Assembly (NCBI GenBank): GCA_016711125.1
Contig: JADJTQ010000003.1
Coordinates: 372,001 to 436,000, forward strand
Source: Saprospiraceae bacterium
GTDB lineage: Bacteria; Bacteroidota; Bacteroidia; Chitinophagales; Saprospiraceae
DNA: 64,000 bases
Reading direction: 5' to 3'
The translations under genes and the position numbers were made by a program. Below the pieces are notes generated by a model. It searched no databases, was not told where the DNA came from, and was given only the letters and a program-made list of their open reading frames with translations. Each line of letters starts with the position of its first letter. Position 1 is the first letter of the stretch. This document shows positions 45,186 to 54,129 of the stretch, one piece after another.

Positions 45186-46610
45186 ATGAAAGGCCAATTT
45201 ATTTGTTGTTTGTTGATCTTTCCAATCGTGATGTCAGCTCAGATGAATGCGGAGAAAGAGTCTGTACTTCAATCTGTGGAATCACATAAGGCTGCATTGA
45301 TTGAGCTCAGCGATCAGATCTGGGCTTTTGCGGAGACCGCATTGCGAGAGCATCAGTCTTCAAAGGTATTGGCGGATTATGCTGAAGAGCAAGGTTTTAG
45401 GGTGGAACGAGGTGTTGCTGGCATGCCCACCGCCTTTATTGCCAGTTTTGGATCAGGCAAGCCGGTCATCGGTATTCTCGGAGAGTACGACGCTTTGCCA
45501 GGCATTTCACAAAAAGCGTCTCCGGTCAAGGAGCCACTGAAAGAAGGAGCTGCCGGTCACGGCTGTGGCCATAATCTCTTTGGAGCAGCAAGTCTCGGAG
45601 CAGCGATCGCGATCAAAGAACTAATCGAACGGGGTGAATTGAAGGGAACCATCAGATTCTATGGCACACCCGCCGAAGAATCAGTGGGAGGGAAGATCTA
45701 CATGGTCAGAGATGGCTTGTTTTCCGATCTTGATGCCTGCATAGACTGGCATCCGGATGCGAAAACCAAAGCCAATACTCAAAGTTCGCAGGCATTGATC
45801 GACTTAGGAGTGGAGTTTTATGGTAAGGCAGCTCATGCTGCATATGATCCGTGGAATGGCCGCAGCGCACTCGATGCAGTAGAATCCTTTATTAGCGGCG
45901 TGAATCTTTACCGGGAGCACATTCGCCCCACCTCCCGGCTGCATTATATAATCCAATCAGGTGGTGATGTGCCCAATGTGATACCGGAATATGCAAAGGT
46001 TTGGATCTGGGCGCGGGATTCAAAAAGATCGATTGTTGATGAACTTCAACAACGCATCCGTAAAATTGCAGCAGGTGCAGCGTTGATGAATGAAGTAGAC
46101 TACCGGGTAAGTCTCAATGCTGGTGACCATGAACTGCTGGTTAATCGTACGGGAGCTTATGTCCTGCACCAGAACTTATCAATACTAGGGCCCATTGAAT
46201 ATTCGGCATCAGAGCTAGACTTTGCTAAACGTATACAATCTGCCACGGGCAAAGAATCCTTAGGAATAGACGGCCAGGTACAGCCTTTTGAAGAGACCCG
46301 GGAGCATCCGGAAGGAGGTTCCACTGATGTAGGTGATGTAAGTTGGAATGTACCCCAAATAAGTCTATTGGTCACAACGGCACCTACTGGTACTCCCTGG
46401 CACTCTTGGCCAGTGGTTGCTTGCGGTGGAATGTCTATTGGACATAAGGGTCTGGTGTATGCGGCTAAGGCCATGGCATTGACCATGGTCGATCTGTATC
46501 AAGACGATCAGATACTGAAAGATATGCGCACAGAGTTTCTGGAGAAAAAAGGTAACTATCAATATAAGGCGATGATCCCTGAAGGACCACCTCCGATGCC
46601 CAATCAGTAG
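45186..46610 (+). CDS. M20 family amidohydrolase (AbgB-like)
   Basis: A 474-residue secreted peptidase-family protein (leader CCLLIFPIVMSAQ). Metal-site and family motifs: 'ILGEYDALPGISQ', 'GHGCGHNLFGAASLG' (HxxGH-type metal ligand), 'GTPAEESVGGKIYMVRDG' (catalytic Glu and ligand), 'HPDAKTKANTQSS', 'EFYGKAAHAAYDPWNG' (dimer-domain His) and 'GSTDVGDVSW'. These match AbgB, the aminobenzoyl-glutamate utilisation hydrolase, more than simple aminoacylases. It would cleave an N-acyl amide outside the cytoplasm. It stands alone, 109 nt after the sulfatase gene, so its link to glycan degradation is unclear. Confidence 0.85.
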   Translation: MKGQFICCLLIFPIVMSAQMNAEKESVLQSVESHKAALIELSDQIWAFAETALREHQSSKVLADYAEEQGFRVERGVAGMPTAFIASFGSGKPVIGILGEYDALPGISQKASPVKEPLKEGAAGHGCGHNLFGAASLGAAIAIKELIERGELKGTIRFYGTPAEESVGGKIYMVRDGLFSDLDACIDWHPDAKTKANTQSSQALIDLGVEFYGKAAHAAYDPWNGRSALDAVESFISGVNLYREHIRPTSRLHYIIQSGGDVPNVIPEYAKVWIWARDSKRSIVDELQQRIRKIAAGAALMNEVDYRVSLNAGDHELLVNRTGAYVLHQNLSILGPIEYSASELDFAKRIQSATGKESLGIDGQVQPFEETREHPEGGSTDVGDVSWNVPQISLLVTTAPTGTPWHSWPVVACGGMSIGHKGLVYAAKAMALTMVDLYQDDQILKDMRTEFLEKKGNYQYKAMIPEGPPPMPNQ

Positions 46611-47010
46611 TCCTAAGTTAGGAAAGTGATTTCTAAAATAAATTCTCTTTTTCTCTTAGTATCATTTCAGGGGTTATTCTTTTGTCAGTTCATTGGTCTC
46701 AGCGAGATCGACAAGCTTCTGTTTCGCTGTGAAAGATTGATCGATTTCTATCGTTTGATTCCGAAAACCCAATTACAGCTTGATTGCTCAAAGTGATTGA
46801 AAAATGAGAATAGTCACATAAGAACGGAATTGCTTAAAGCACATTTATTTTCTAGCATGGAAAATCATACCATATAATGATTGCTCCCCACCAGCAAGAG
46901 CCCTACGACCCCGGTAGGTTCAGGAATCGAGAATTAAAGTGGGAAGGCGCTACAGGATTTACCGAGATAAATTTATTTCTCCTTATCAGCTATGAAGGCT
47001 TGTAAATGTA

Positions 47011-47041
47011 AGGAGGGGCCAAGGGGCAAGAGACCCCTCCT
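47011..47041 (+). terminator. Hairpin AGGAGGGG/CCCCTCCT
   Basis: AGGAGGGGCC (47011-47020) pairs with GACCCCTCCT (47032-47041) with one mismatch and an 11-nt loop. It lies 400 bp after the M20 gene, so it is distant for a terminator, and no T-run follows. It may be another short intergenic repeat. Confidence 0.35.
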
Positions 47042-47180
47042 ATACATGATCGTATTGTGACAGAAGCCTTATTTTCAGACGATCTATTTACCCACTTAGT
47101 CTAAGTAGTACTTGCATTGCAATCAAAAATGTCATTGACATAGAAATACAAAAGAAACCAGGATTAGAAAGATGCCCTCC

Positions 47181-47295
47181 TATAACAGACTGAGTCTCAA
47201 TAAAGTCAGGAACGGCGAGAACGGAGGAATCACGTAATGTAGATATTTATATTTTGTAAAATAAGCGCGAGGTGAGTATTTCAACATCCTCCTAG
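47181..47295 (+). mobile_element. Solo right end of the element at 20.1-22.3 kb
   Basis: From ATAACAGACTGAGTCTCA at 47182 to CTAG at 47292-47295 this copy matches 22192-22306 at roughly 88%, including the TIR and CTAG. The left end was not found upstream. The match begins at the point where the intron ends at 22193, so this copy helps place the intron boundary. It lies in a 743-bp gene-free region (46611-47353) that holds otherwise only the hairpin at 47011. Confidence 0.7.
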
Positions 47296-47353
47296 CCTTA
47301 TCAGACATGGGCGGTATTTCAGAATGACCCACTAAATGTAAACAAGTATCTTT

Positions 47354-49918
47354 TTATTCAATAGGAAGTTTTTCAACTCTTCTTATGGGTATTTCCTGCC
47401 ATTTATTTTTAGTCCATTGTCTGATAATGGAGATCAACGCACTTTTTTCAAAGGGCTTGGTCAGATAACCGTTCATCCCATTCTGCAGGCATTTATCGAT
47501 CGCTGTTTTGAGGGCATTAGCGGTTAGTGCAATGATGGGAATGTTGGAATTTAATTCTTGTCGAATAACCCGGGTTGCCTCCATCCCATCCATCAGCGGC
47601 ATCTGAAGATCCATAAGTATAATGTCGAAATGTTGATGTTTCAAATGATCTAAAACCTGTTGCCCATTTTCAGCTTCGGTGATCTTGCAATTAATGGATC
47701 TGAGCGACATTTTTACTACCAGCCGGTTTACTTTATTGTCTTCTGCGAGCAGAATATGTAACTGTTCCAGTTGATTTATTTTAATATCCTCATTCGAGTA
47801 GCTATGGTTTTCTTCAAGGGACAATTCAAGATCGATATTAATTTTGACATTTGTCCCTGCATCTTTTATACTGGTTACAGTGATTCGGCCATCCATCAGT
47901 TGTACCAATTCATGGGTGAGCGCCATGCCCAGACCGGTACCACCATATTGCCGCGATGTTGTTTTATCTTCCTGAGAGAATTTTGTAAAAATTTTACTGA
48001 CAAAACTCGATTCCATACCGATGCCGGTATCAGTCACAGTTAGTTGCAATGCATGAATAGATTCGCTCTTTTCAGAGATTTTGCAATCCAATGTAACTTT
48101 TCCTTTTGGGGTAAACTTTAATGAATTACCAATTAGATTTATGAGGATCTGCTTGATACGCGTGGAGTCACCCAGGTATCTTCTATTCTCTTCCGGATAG
48201 TTGAATTCAAGAATTAATCCCCTTCGACTTGCTTCATTCTGAAGAATAGATCGTGTTTCATGGAGCAGATCATTTAATTTAAATGGATGCTTATCTAAAT
48301 ACAAGTCACCAGATTCTATCTTTGAAATATCCAGAATATTATTTACAATGGATAGCAAATGCAGGGCTGACCCCTGAACGTAGGTGATATATTGATTTTG
48401 CGATTTATTCAGGTTGGTATTGGGAAAATCGCGTAAGATGCCAATGATAGCATTTAAGGGAGTCCTGATTTCATGACTCATGTTGGTCAGGAAATGCTCC
48501 TTGGATCGTGACGATTCTTTAGCCTTTTCGAGCGCCTCTTCCAATTGTTTTTCCATTATTTTCTGATCACTCAAATCCAGGTGAATGCCAATGGATCCAA
48601 CCATTTCCCCTTCATCATTATAATTGGGCGCGCCACTTACCAGCCACCATCTTGGTTCTCCGCGTTTATTTTTTACTTGCAATTGGTAAATGTCAGTAAT
48701 TCCTTTTTCTCTTAGTTTATTTTTTTGATTTACCAGCTCTTTATTTTCTTCAAGGACAAAAAGTTCCGAAGCTTTATGACCGGTTAATTCTTCACTTGAA
48801 TAGCCGGACATCTCAAGAAAGCTTTTATTTGCGAACTTAATAACGTCATGTGGGTCTACTTCCAGTAAACCCAGATTCATGTTGGTCAGGATATTGCGGT
48901 ATTTTTGCTCCTGTATTTGTAAGCTCCTCTCGTATTTTCTTCTTTCTGTGATATCCCTTGAGACGGTTATGGCGTCGATTAGGGTTCCTTCATGATCGAA
49001 GTGAAAGGTGGTATGCTGTCCGACCCAAAGAGATTCGCCAAACTTTGTTTTAGCTGGCAGTTCGATATAGGCGTACTGATTCCGTTCTTTGAGCTGGGCT
49101 AAGTAAAAATTCACTACTTTTTCTCTGTCGGCGTCCGCAATTAAATGGACAAAATGCAGGGTGGATAAGTCCTCCTTCGTGTACTGCATTCTTTCGTAAA
49201 AGGTGGGATTGGCATAAGTAAAAAATCCGTTTTTATCCAACTCGAAGATCATTTCATGGGCACCTTCAACAATAATCTTGAATTTCTTCTGATTTTCGAT
49301 GAGTTCTATTTCGGTCTTACGTTGTTTTTCTTTTGTCAGGGTATCGCGAATTTTGATCGAAGCAAGATTAGCTACTGTCGTAAACAGCGATAGGTAATAT
49401 TCATCAAAGAAGTTTTTTTCTGAATGTTCTGAATCGATCACGCCGATAATCTCCCCATCCGATATTAATGGAACCGCCAATTCAGAAAATCGAATGATCT
49501 GATCCTTTAAATAGAAATCGCACTGACTTGTATCGTTTATCAAAACCGGTTGACCACTGTCAGCTACACGCCCAACAATTCCCTCGCCAACCTGGAGCAT
49601 CATCGGAGCTTCGATAGTGCGATGATCTGACTTCTTCTGTCCATAGGCAGCAACCGGTGTGAGTGATATTTTATCTGGTTCAAATAGATAAACAATGCAA
49701 TCTTCAATACCAAACTGACTCATCGCGTGATCTACGATCGTCCAGCAGATATCCACCACATCGGTTTGATGCATCAGGATTTTAGCAAATTCATTGATTC
49801 CCTTTATCTGAGTTGTCCGGAGGGCAATGATTCTTTCCAGACGTTCGATTTTCGCCGACGAGCTTTCACTGACTAGTTCAGGTGCAAGGGTTTTTGCGAG
49901 CACTTTTAAATTGTCCAA
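47354..49918 (-). CDS. Hybrid histidine kinase: GAF-PAS-PAS-HisKA-HATPase-REC
   Basis: An 854-residue soluble kinase. A GAF domain is at about residues 38-190 ('GEGIVGRVADSGQPVLI'), and two PAS domains at about 205-330 and 335-455, each ending in a PAC-like 'DITER' or 'LDLSDQK' motif. HisKA follows with 'NMSHEIRTPLN' (phospho-accepting His482), then HATPase_c with 'LINLIGNSLKFTPKG' and 'DTGIGMESS'/'GGTGLGMALT', and a receiver domain with 'ILLAEDNKVNRL' and Asp770 in 'LMDLQMPLMDG'. There are no TM helices or HPt domain, so the phosphate must go to a separate HPt or response regulator. The signal is unknown; GAF and PAS suggest small ligands or redox state. Confidence 0.92.
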   Translation of the reverse strand: MDNLKVLAKTLAPELVSESSSAKIERLERIIALRTTQIKGINEFAKILMHQTDVVDICWTIVDHAMSQFGIEDCIVYLFEPDKISLTPVAAYGQKKSDHRTIEAPMMLQVGEGIVGRVADSGQPVLINDTSQCDFYLKDQIIRFSELAVPLISDGEIIGVIDSEHSEKNFFDEYYLSLFTTVANLASIKIRDTLTKEKQRKTEIELIENQKKFKIIVEGAHEMIFELDKNGFFTYANPTFYERMQYTKEDLSTLHFVHLIADADREKVVNFYLAQLKERNQYAYIELPAKTKFGESLWVGQHTTFHFDHEGTLIDAITVSRDITERRKYERSLQIQEQKYRNILTNMNLGLLEVDPHDVIKFANKSFLEMSGYSSEELTGHKASELFVLEENKELVNQKNKLREKGITDIYQLQVKNKRGEPRWWLVSGAPNYNDEGEMVGSIGIHLDLSDQKIMEKQLEEALEKAKESSRSKEHFLTNMSHEIRTPLNAIIGILRDFPNTNLNKSQNQYITYVQGSALHLLSIVNNILDISKIESGDLYLDKHPFKLNDLLHETRSILQNEASRRGLILEFNYPEENRRYLGDSTRIKQILINLIGNSLKFTPKGKVTLDCKISEKSESIHALQLTVTDTGIGMESSFVSKIFTKFSQEDKTTSRQYGGTGLGMALTHELVQLMDGRITVTSIKDAGTNVKINIDLELSLEENHSYSNEDIKINQLEQLHILLAEDNKVNRLVVKMSLRSINCKITEAENGQQVLDHLKHQHFDIILMDLQMPLMDGMEATRVIRQELNSNIPIIALTANALKTAIDKCLQNGMNGYLTKPFEKSALISIIRQWTKNKWQEIPIRRVEKLPIE

Positions 49919-50291
49919 TACCTTCGTTTTTAACAGATATATTCATTTTACTTATTCTTACGTATTTTGTGAATAAACCTATTAAAACTATAGTTTAGTT
50001 ATTCTATCACTTAGAATGTGAAGCAAAATCGCAATTCACATCTGCCGGGAATGGTAGTTCTGGGCTAGATACTATTTTGCATTTGTGTGATATCCAACCA
50101 TAATTGCTATATAAACGTGTATTAATTATTCAAAGATCATGCCCTAAATGACTTTCTGATGATATCTTTGATGCTTTAAGAAGACATTCGGTCTAACGAG
50201 TTTGTTGCTTCCTGGTGCCTGACAGATTGAATGATGTAGGGTGACAATTGACTTGAAAGACGTATCTTAAACCGTTAAATCTTCGATTTCT
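49919..50291. promoter_or_regulatory. Divergent intergenic region (kinase / sugar oxidoreductase)
   Basis: This 373-bp AT-rich region separates the divergent kinase and Gfo/Idh/MocA genes and must contain both promoters. A possible site for the oxidoreductase is TTGACTTGAAAGACGTATCTTA ending about 20 nt before ATG 50292 (shown only as the words TTGACTTG and TATCTTA). It resembles the TAnnTTTG -7 element of this phylum with a mismatch, so support is weak. No gene was found. Confidence 0.35.
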
Positions 50292-51380
50292 ATGGTCCAT
50301 ATCAGTTCGATTTCCAGAAGAATATTTATTAAGAAATCAGGTATATTATTAACTGCCAGTAGCATGCCGCGATACCTAACCCAGCAGCGGGGAAAAAGTC
50401 TCGGCGTTGCTTTGGTAGGTTTAGGCTACTACAGCACTGACTTGCTCGCTCCGGCATTGCAAGAGACTATGCATTGTCATTTGGCGGGAATCGTAACAGG
50501 TAGTCCGGCAAAAATCCCGGTTTGGCAGGGTAAATATGGTATTCCGGATGCCAATGTGTACAATTATCAAAACATGGATCAGATCGCCAATAACCCTGCT
50601 ATCGACATTATCTACATCGTCCTGCCCACGGGACTTCATGCAGAGTACGCCATTAAGGCGGCCAATACCGGCAAGCATGTCTGGTGCGAAAAACCTATGG
50701 CTCGAACCGCGGCAGAGTGTCAATCCATTATTGTGGCTTGTCGTAAAAACAAAGTCAAATTATCAATCGGATACCGTATGCAACATGAACCCAATACCCA
50801 GACGGTGATCCAATTTGCCCAATCAAAGCCATATGGCCCAATTAAGGAGATCAGGGCGGAAGCAGGTTATCGGGAAAATCGAGCCGACCACTGGAAACAG
50901 AATAAAGCACTTGGGGGAGGTTGTATGTACGATATGGGTGTCTATTCACTAAACGCAGCCAGGTACACTGCTGGTGAAGAGCCCCTGGCAGTGACGGCAA
51001 GACATGAAACTACCCGGCCAGATATCTACCATGAGGTTGATGAAATCACTTATTTTGATCTCGAATTTCCAGGTGGGGCTATAGCGAAATGTAAGACGAG
51101 TTTTGCCGAGAGCATGAACTTTTTAAGGGCTGACTGTGTCGATGGCTGGTATGAGTTAAAGCCTTTCCAGGCATACAATGATGTGAAAGGTGAAACCAAT
51201 GATGGTTTAAAATTGAATTTATCAATTGCGAATCAACAAGCAAGACAAATGGATGATAATGCCATAGCCATTACCAATGACAAGCCGGTGCTGGTGCCAG
51301 GTGAGGAGGGTATGAAAGACATAGCGATTGTTGAGGCGATTTACAAATCAGCTGCTGAAGGTATCCGGATCATTTTGTAG
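50292..51380 (+). CDS. Gfo/Idh/MocA family oxidoreductase with Tat-like signal
   Basis: A 362-residue protein. The leader 'ISSISRRIFIKKSGILLTASS' (shortened here) has a twin arginine, so export in folded form with cofactor is expected, as for glucose-fructose oxidoreductase. Rossmann motif 'VALVGLGYYSTDLLAPAL', signature 'WCEKPMART' (catalytic Lys of EKP) and 'LGGGCMYDMGVYSLNAARY' (the second catalytic region with the G-x-x-x-D). It oxidises a sugar or sugar derivative with tightly bound NAD(P). Substrate unknown. The partner gene downstream encodes a xylose-isomerase-like protein. Confidence 0.88.
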   Translation: MVHISSISRRIFIKKSGILLTASSMPRYLTQQRGKSLGVALVGLGYYSTDLLAPALQETMHCHLAGIVTGSPAKIPVWQGKYGIPDANVYNYQNMDQIANNPAIDIIYIVLPTGLHAEYAIKAANTGKHVWCEKPMARTAAECQSIIVACRKNKVKLSIGYRMQHEPNTQTVIQFAQSKPYGPIKEIRAEAGYRENRADHWKQNKALGGGCMYDMGVYSLNAARYTAGEEPLAVTARHETTRPDIYHEVDEITYFDLEFPGGAIAKCKTSFAESMNFLRADCVDGWYELKPFQAYNDVKGETNDGLKLNLSIANQQARQMDDNAIAITNDKPVLVPGEEGMKDIAIVEAIYKSAAEGIRIIL

Positions 51381-51590
51381 GGGAATTGCCCTCCTTCGCT
51401 TGGGCTTCGGCGGGCGGGGGAAGTCGGAAGTCGAGTGTCGGAGGTGAGGAGAATTAAAGATTTTACCATGTAGCGGCGGATCTATTCCTCCGGCTGGGCA
51501 TAAATTAAAATCTAACCGGATTGAATTAGCAGGTGAAAAAACCGGTATAAAAACCATGAATAAAATAAAGATTAATCAACAACTAATTTC

Positions 51591-52457
51591 ATGATTGTGA
51601 TGATAAAAAGAATTCCATTTCTGATCAGCATAGTAATCCTTTTTGCCGGGACTAAAAATGTATTGGCCCAAGAATCAAAAAAGGGACTTTACACGGCTGA
51701 ATTTGCTGTACAAGCTTACACTTACCGGAATTATTTTCCTCAAAATTTCATCGCCACCCTGGATACCATTCAAAAATTGGGGATTACTGAATTGGAAGGT
51801 GGGGGTGGTCGTATTGATCCGGCAGATTACCGCAGATTGTGTGAAGAAAGAGGTATTCGCATTCCTTCTACCGGGGCCAGTTATCAGGAACTTGTCGATG
51901 ATCCACAAAAGGTGGCTGCGACTGCCAAAATTTACGGAGCGCAATATGTTATGTGTGCCTGGGTACCTCACGAAAAAGGTCAGTTTTCACTGGCTGATGC
52001 CCAAAAAGCTGTGAATGATTTTAATGCAGCTGGAAAAGTTTTGAGAGAAAATGGTCTGACTCTTTGTTATCATGCTCATGGCTATGAATTTCAACCTTAC
52101 CAGAAGGGCACCCTGTTGGACTATATCATTCAAAACACCAATCCGGAATATGTGAGTTTTGAAATGGATGTTTTCTGGATTCATTTTGGCGGAGGTGACT
52201 GTGTTAAACTGTTAAAAAAATATAAGGATCGTTGGAAATTGATTCATCTGAAAGACATGAAGCCTGGGATTCCGAAAGATCTTACCGGAGGCACTGATGT
52301 TGAATTTAACGTGCCATTGGGTACTGGTGAGGTTGACATCAAAGGTATTATTAAAGAAGCCAATAAAATAGGGATTAAACATTTTTTTATCGAAGATGAA
52401 AGTAGCCAGGTTTTGAAACAGGTGCCGCAAAGTATTGCTTATTTGAAAAGTCTCTAG
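51591..52457 (+). CDS. Sugar phosphate isomerase/epimerase (xylose isomerase-like TIM barrel)
   Basis: A 288-residue protein with a Sec signal peptide (LISIVILFAGTKNVLAQE). AP endonuclease 2/xylose-isomerase-like barrel: 'ITELEGGGGRIDP', 'SYQELVDDPQKVAATAKIYG' (shortened), 'LCYHAHGYEFQ', 'FEMDVFWIHFGGGD' and 'HLKDMKPG', closing with 'HFFIEDESS'. The Glu, His and Asp residues of the metal site appear kept. In this phylum such exported isomerases pair with Gfo/Idh/MocA enzymes, as here (210 nt upstream, a spacer that carries a GC-rich repeat-like stretch). Exact sugar unknown. Confidence 0.82.
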   Translation: MIVMIKRIPFLISIVILFAGTKNVLAQESKKGLYTAEFAVQAYTYRNYFPQNFIATLDTIQKLGITELEGGGGRIDPADYRRLCEERGIRIPSTGASYQELVDDPQKVAATAKIYGAQYVMCAWVPHEKGQFSLADAQKAVNDFNAAGKVLRENGLTLCYHAHGYEFQPYQKGTLLDYIIQNTNPEYVSFEMDVFWIHFGGGDCVKLLKKYKDRWKLIHLKDMKPGIPKDLTGGTDVEFNVPLGTGEVDIKGIIKEANKIGIKHFFIEDESSQVLKQVPQSIAYLKSL

Positions 52458-52590
52458 AGTGCAATAAAGTCTTTATAGGAGGATGATCATTCGAGGATGT
52501 GACATCCATCTTTTTTTTTGAAGAAATCTGCCTTGGCCACCAACCTGTGAACTGCTAAAAACCGTCTATATATCAAAAGATGCAGACAAT

Positions 52591-52905
52591 ATGACAAATT
52601 GGAGGATGATTCTTTTGGCTTTTTACCTGGCGATCGTTGCGTGCAACAAGGAGGATTCGGCAACCAGCAACGGAATTCTGATCGGAATTGACTTTCGAAA
52701 ATGTGCCAGCCCCATGTGTGGAGGCTGGTTTGTTGAGATCGAGGGAGATACTCTGCGTTTTTTTGAAACACCTGAGAAAACCAATTTCGATCTGCACTCA
52801 GAAATTATTTTCCCGGTACCCGTGAAAATAGAATGGATGCGTTACGAGAATGAATGGAAGGAAATTGGTGATTTAATTAAAGTGCATAGTATTTTTCGTG
52901 ACTAG
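52591..52905 (+). CDS. Small lipoprotein of unknown function
   Basis: A 104-residue lipoprotein (lipobox LAIVAC, Cys18). The mature part has 'GIDFRKCASPMCGGWFVEIEGDTLRF', shortened here, and ends 'FPVPVKIEWMRYENEWKEIGDLIKVHSI'. Cys pairs in 'RKCxSPMCGGW' could bind metal or form a disulfide. I recall similar short lipoproteins in Bacteroidota but not a named function. It stands alone on the plus strand between the isomerase and the convergent RND operon. Confidence 0.7.
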   Translation: MTNWRMILLAFYLAIVACNKEDSATSNGILIGIDFRKCASPMCGGWFVEIEGDTLRFFETPEKTNFDLHSEIIFPVPVKIEWMRYENEWKEIGDLIKVHSIFRD

Positions 52906-53013
52906 TTCATCAATAATAGGACTTACTTTTTTGCATCGTTAAGAAGGATAGACCGTATTACAAGACTCGCATTATGCATTCGATTTTTCAATACAAAATG
53001 CGGATTTAATCGG

Positions 53014-54129
53014 TCATTCGAGCATAATTTTCAACTCAGTACCTTGCCTTATTTCTTCAGTGCCTCGTTTCAATATGGTATCGCCCTCTGCCAGCGATCC
53101 AAAGATCTCGATCCCATCGTTCATAGTAATTCCCTGATGCACGTCAATCCATTCTACTTTTCCATGTTTTAGGCGAATGACGAATCGGTTTTCGAGTGTG
53201 GTGGCAATTGCACTATGAGGTACCACAAAGGCAGGTTGAGCCCGGTTTAAGGTCAGAGCAGCAATACTATACATTCCCGGTTTAAGGGCTCCTGATGAAT
53301 TGTCGTATAAGTATTCCCATATTTCAGAGCGCGTATCGGGATCTATCCGTCCAGATTTCCTGGAGAGTCTGGCCTGAAAAGATTGTTGAACCATCGCATC
53401 CACTTGAAAACTAATATTTTGATCAGCAGGAATTGCCGAAACGAAGGTCTCCGGTACAGGCACTCTTAATCTTAGTTGATCGGGTTTCTCCAAAACGAAT
53501 AAAGGATCCGTTCCTAAACGGCTACCCACCAGATCTCCGGGGTCTACCTTGCGATTGGTGATCAAACCGGAAAAGGGAGCTCTAATTACTAGATAGTTTT
53601 GCAGCTGCCGATACATTTCGGTACTTGACTGAAGCGAATTAAAAACAGCACTGTCAACCTGTACTTGGTTCCTGGCTGATACCAATTCACTGTCTGCAAT
53701 AGCTCCTTTGTGGGTGGCAGCGATTTTGAGGCGGTTGTATTTGTCGGTACTCGTGATCAGGCGGGCAATGGCTTCCTGTTGCCGGGCTACTGCTTCTGCA
53801 TATTGTGCATTGGTCTCTGGAGCTTCGAGAACAGCCAGTGTTGCACCTTTTCGTACCCGGTCACCAATATCTACCATTACCTGGCTTACAAAAGCTTCTA
53901 TTTTAGCCCTGACCTCCGTACGTTCGTCCGAAAATAGTTCGGCAGGTATTTCCAGAGTCTTGCTGACATTTTGTTTGGTAAGAATAAAGGCAGCTTTCGA
54001 GTCTGCTTTAAAACCCGAAACTTGATCACTATTGGGATTGGAGTCGACTGAAACACATCCTCCTAAATGGGTAATTGCATACACCACTATCAGACAGGCC
54101 GCAAGTTTAAGATTAATCATTTCGAACAT
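53014..54129 (-). CDS. RND efflux periplasmic adaptor (MFP/HlyD family)
   Basis: A 371-residue lipoprotein (lipobox 'AITHLGGC', Cys near 25). A lipoyl-like hybrid motif is seen as 'VSQVMVDIGDRVRKGATLAVLEAPE' (split across strand and turn), followed by an alpha-hairpin (about 100-175) and its return half 'YLVIRAPFSGLITNRKVDPGDLV'. Beta-barrel and membrane-proximal domains close it ('IFGSLAEGDTILKRGTEEI'). It links the RND pump to the TolC channel. The start overlaps the end of the pump gene by 17 nt, so translation is coupled, and the order is tolC, pump, adaptor. Confidence 0.9.
   Translation of the reverse strand: MFEMINLKLAACLIVVYAITHLGGCVSVDSNPNSDQVSGFKADSKAAFILTKQNVSKTLEIPAELFSDERTEVRAKIEAFVSQVMVDIGDRVRKGATLAVLEAPETNAQYAEAVARQQEAIARLITSTDKYNRLKIAATHKGAIADSELVSARNQVQVDSAVFNSLQSSTEMYRQLQNYLVIRAPFSGLITNRKVDPGDLVGSRLGTDPLFVLEKPDQLRLRVPVPETFVSAIPADQNISFQVDAMVQQSFQARLSRKSGRIDPDTRSEIWEYLYDNSSGALKPGMYSIAALTLNRAQPAFVVPHSAIATTLENRFVIRLKHGKVEWIDVHQGITMNDGIEIFGSLAEGDTILKRGTEEIRQGTELKIMLE

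Noticed and set aside
50292..51380. Missing D-apiose dehydrogenase
   Set aside because: It is 15 kb from the locus and has a Tat-type leader, while ApnL and the later enzymes lack signal peptides, so it is not a likely partner; kept only as an unnamed oxidoreductase.
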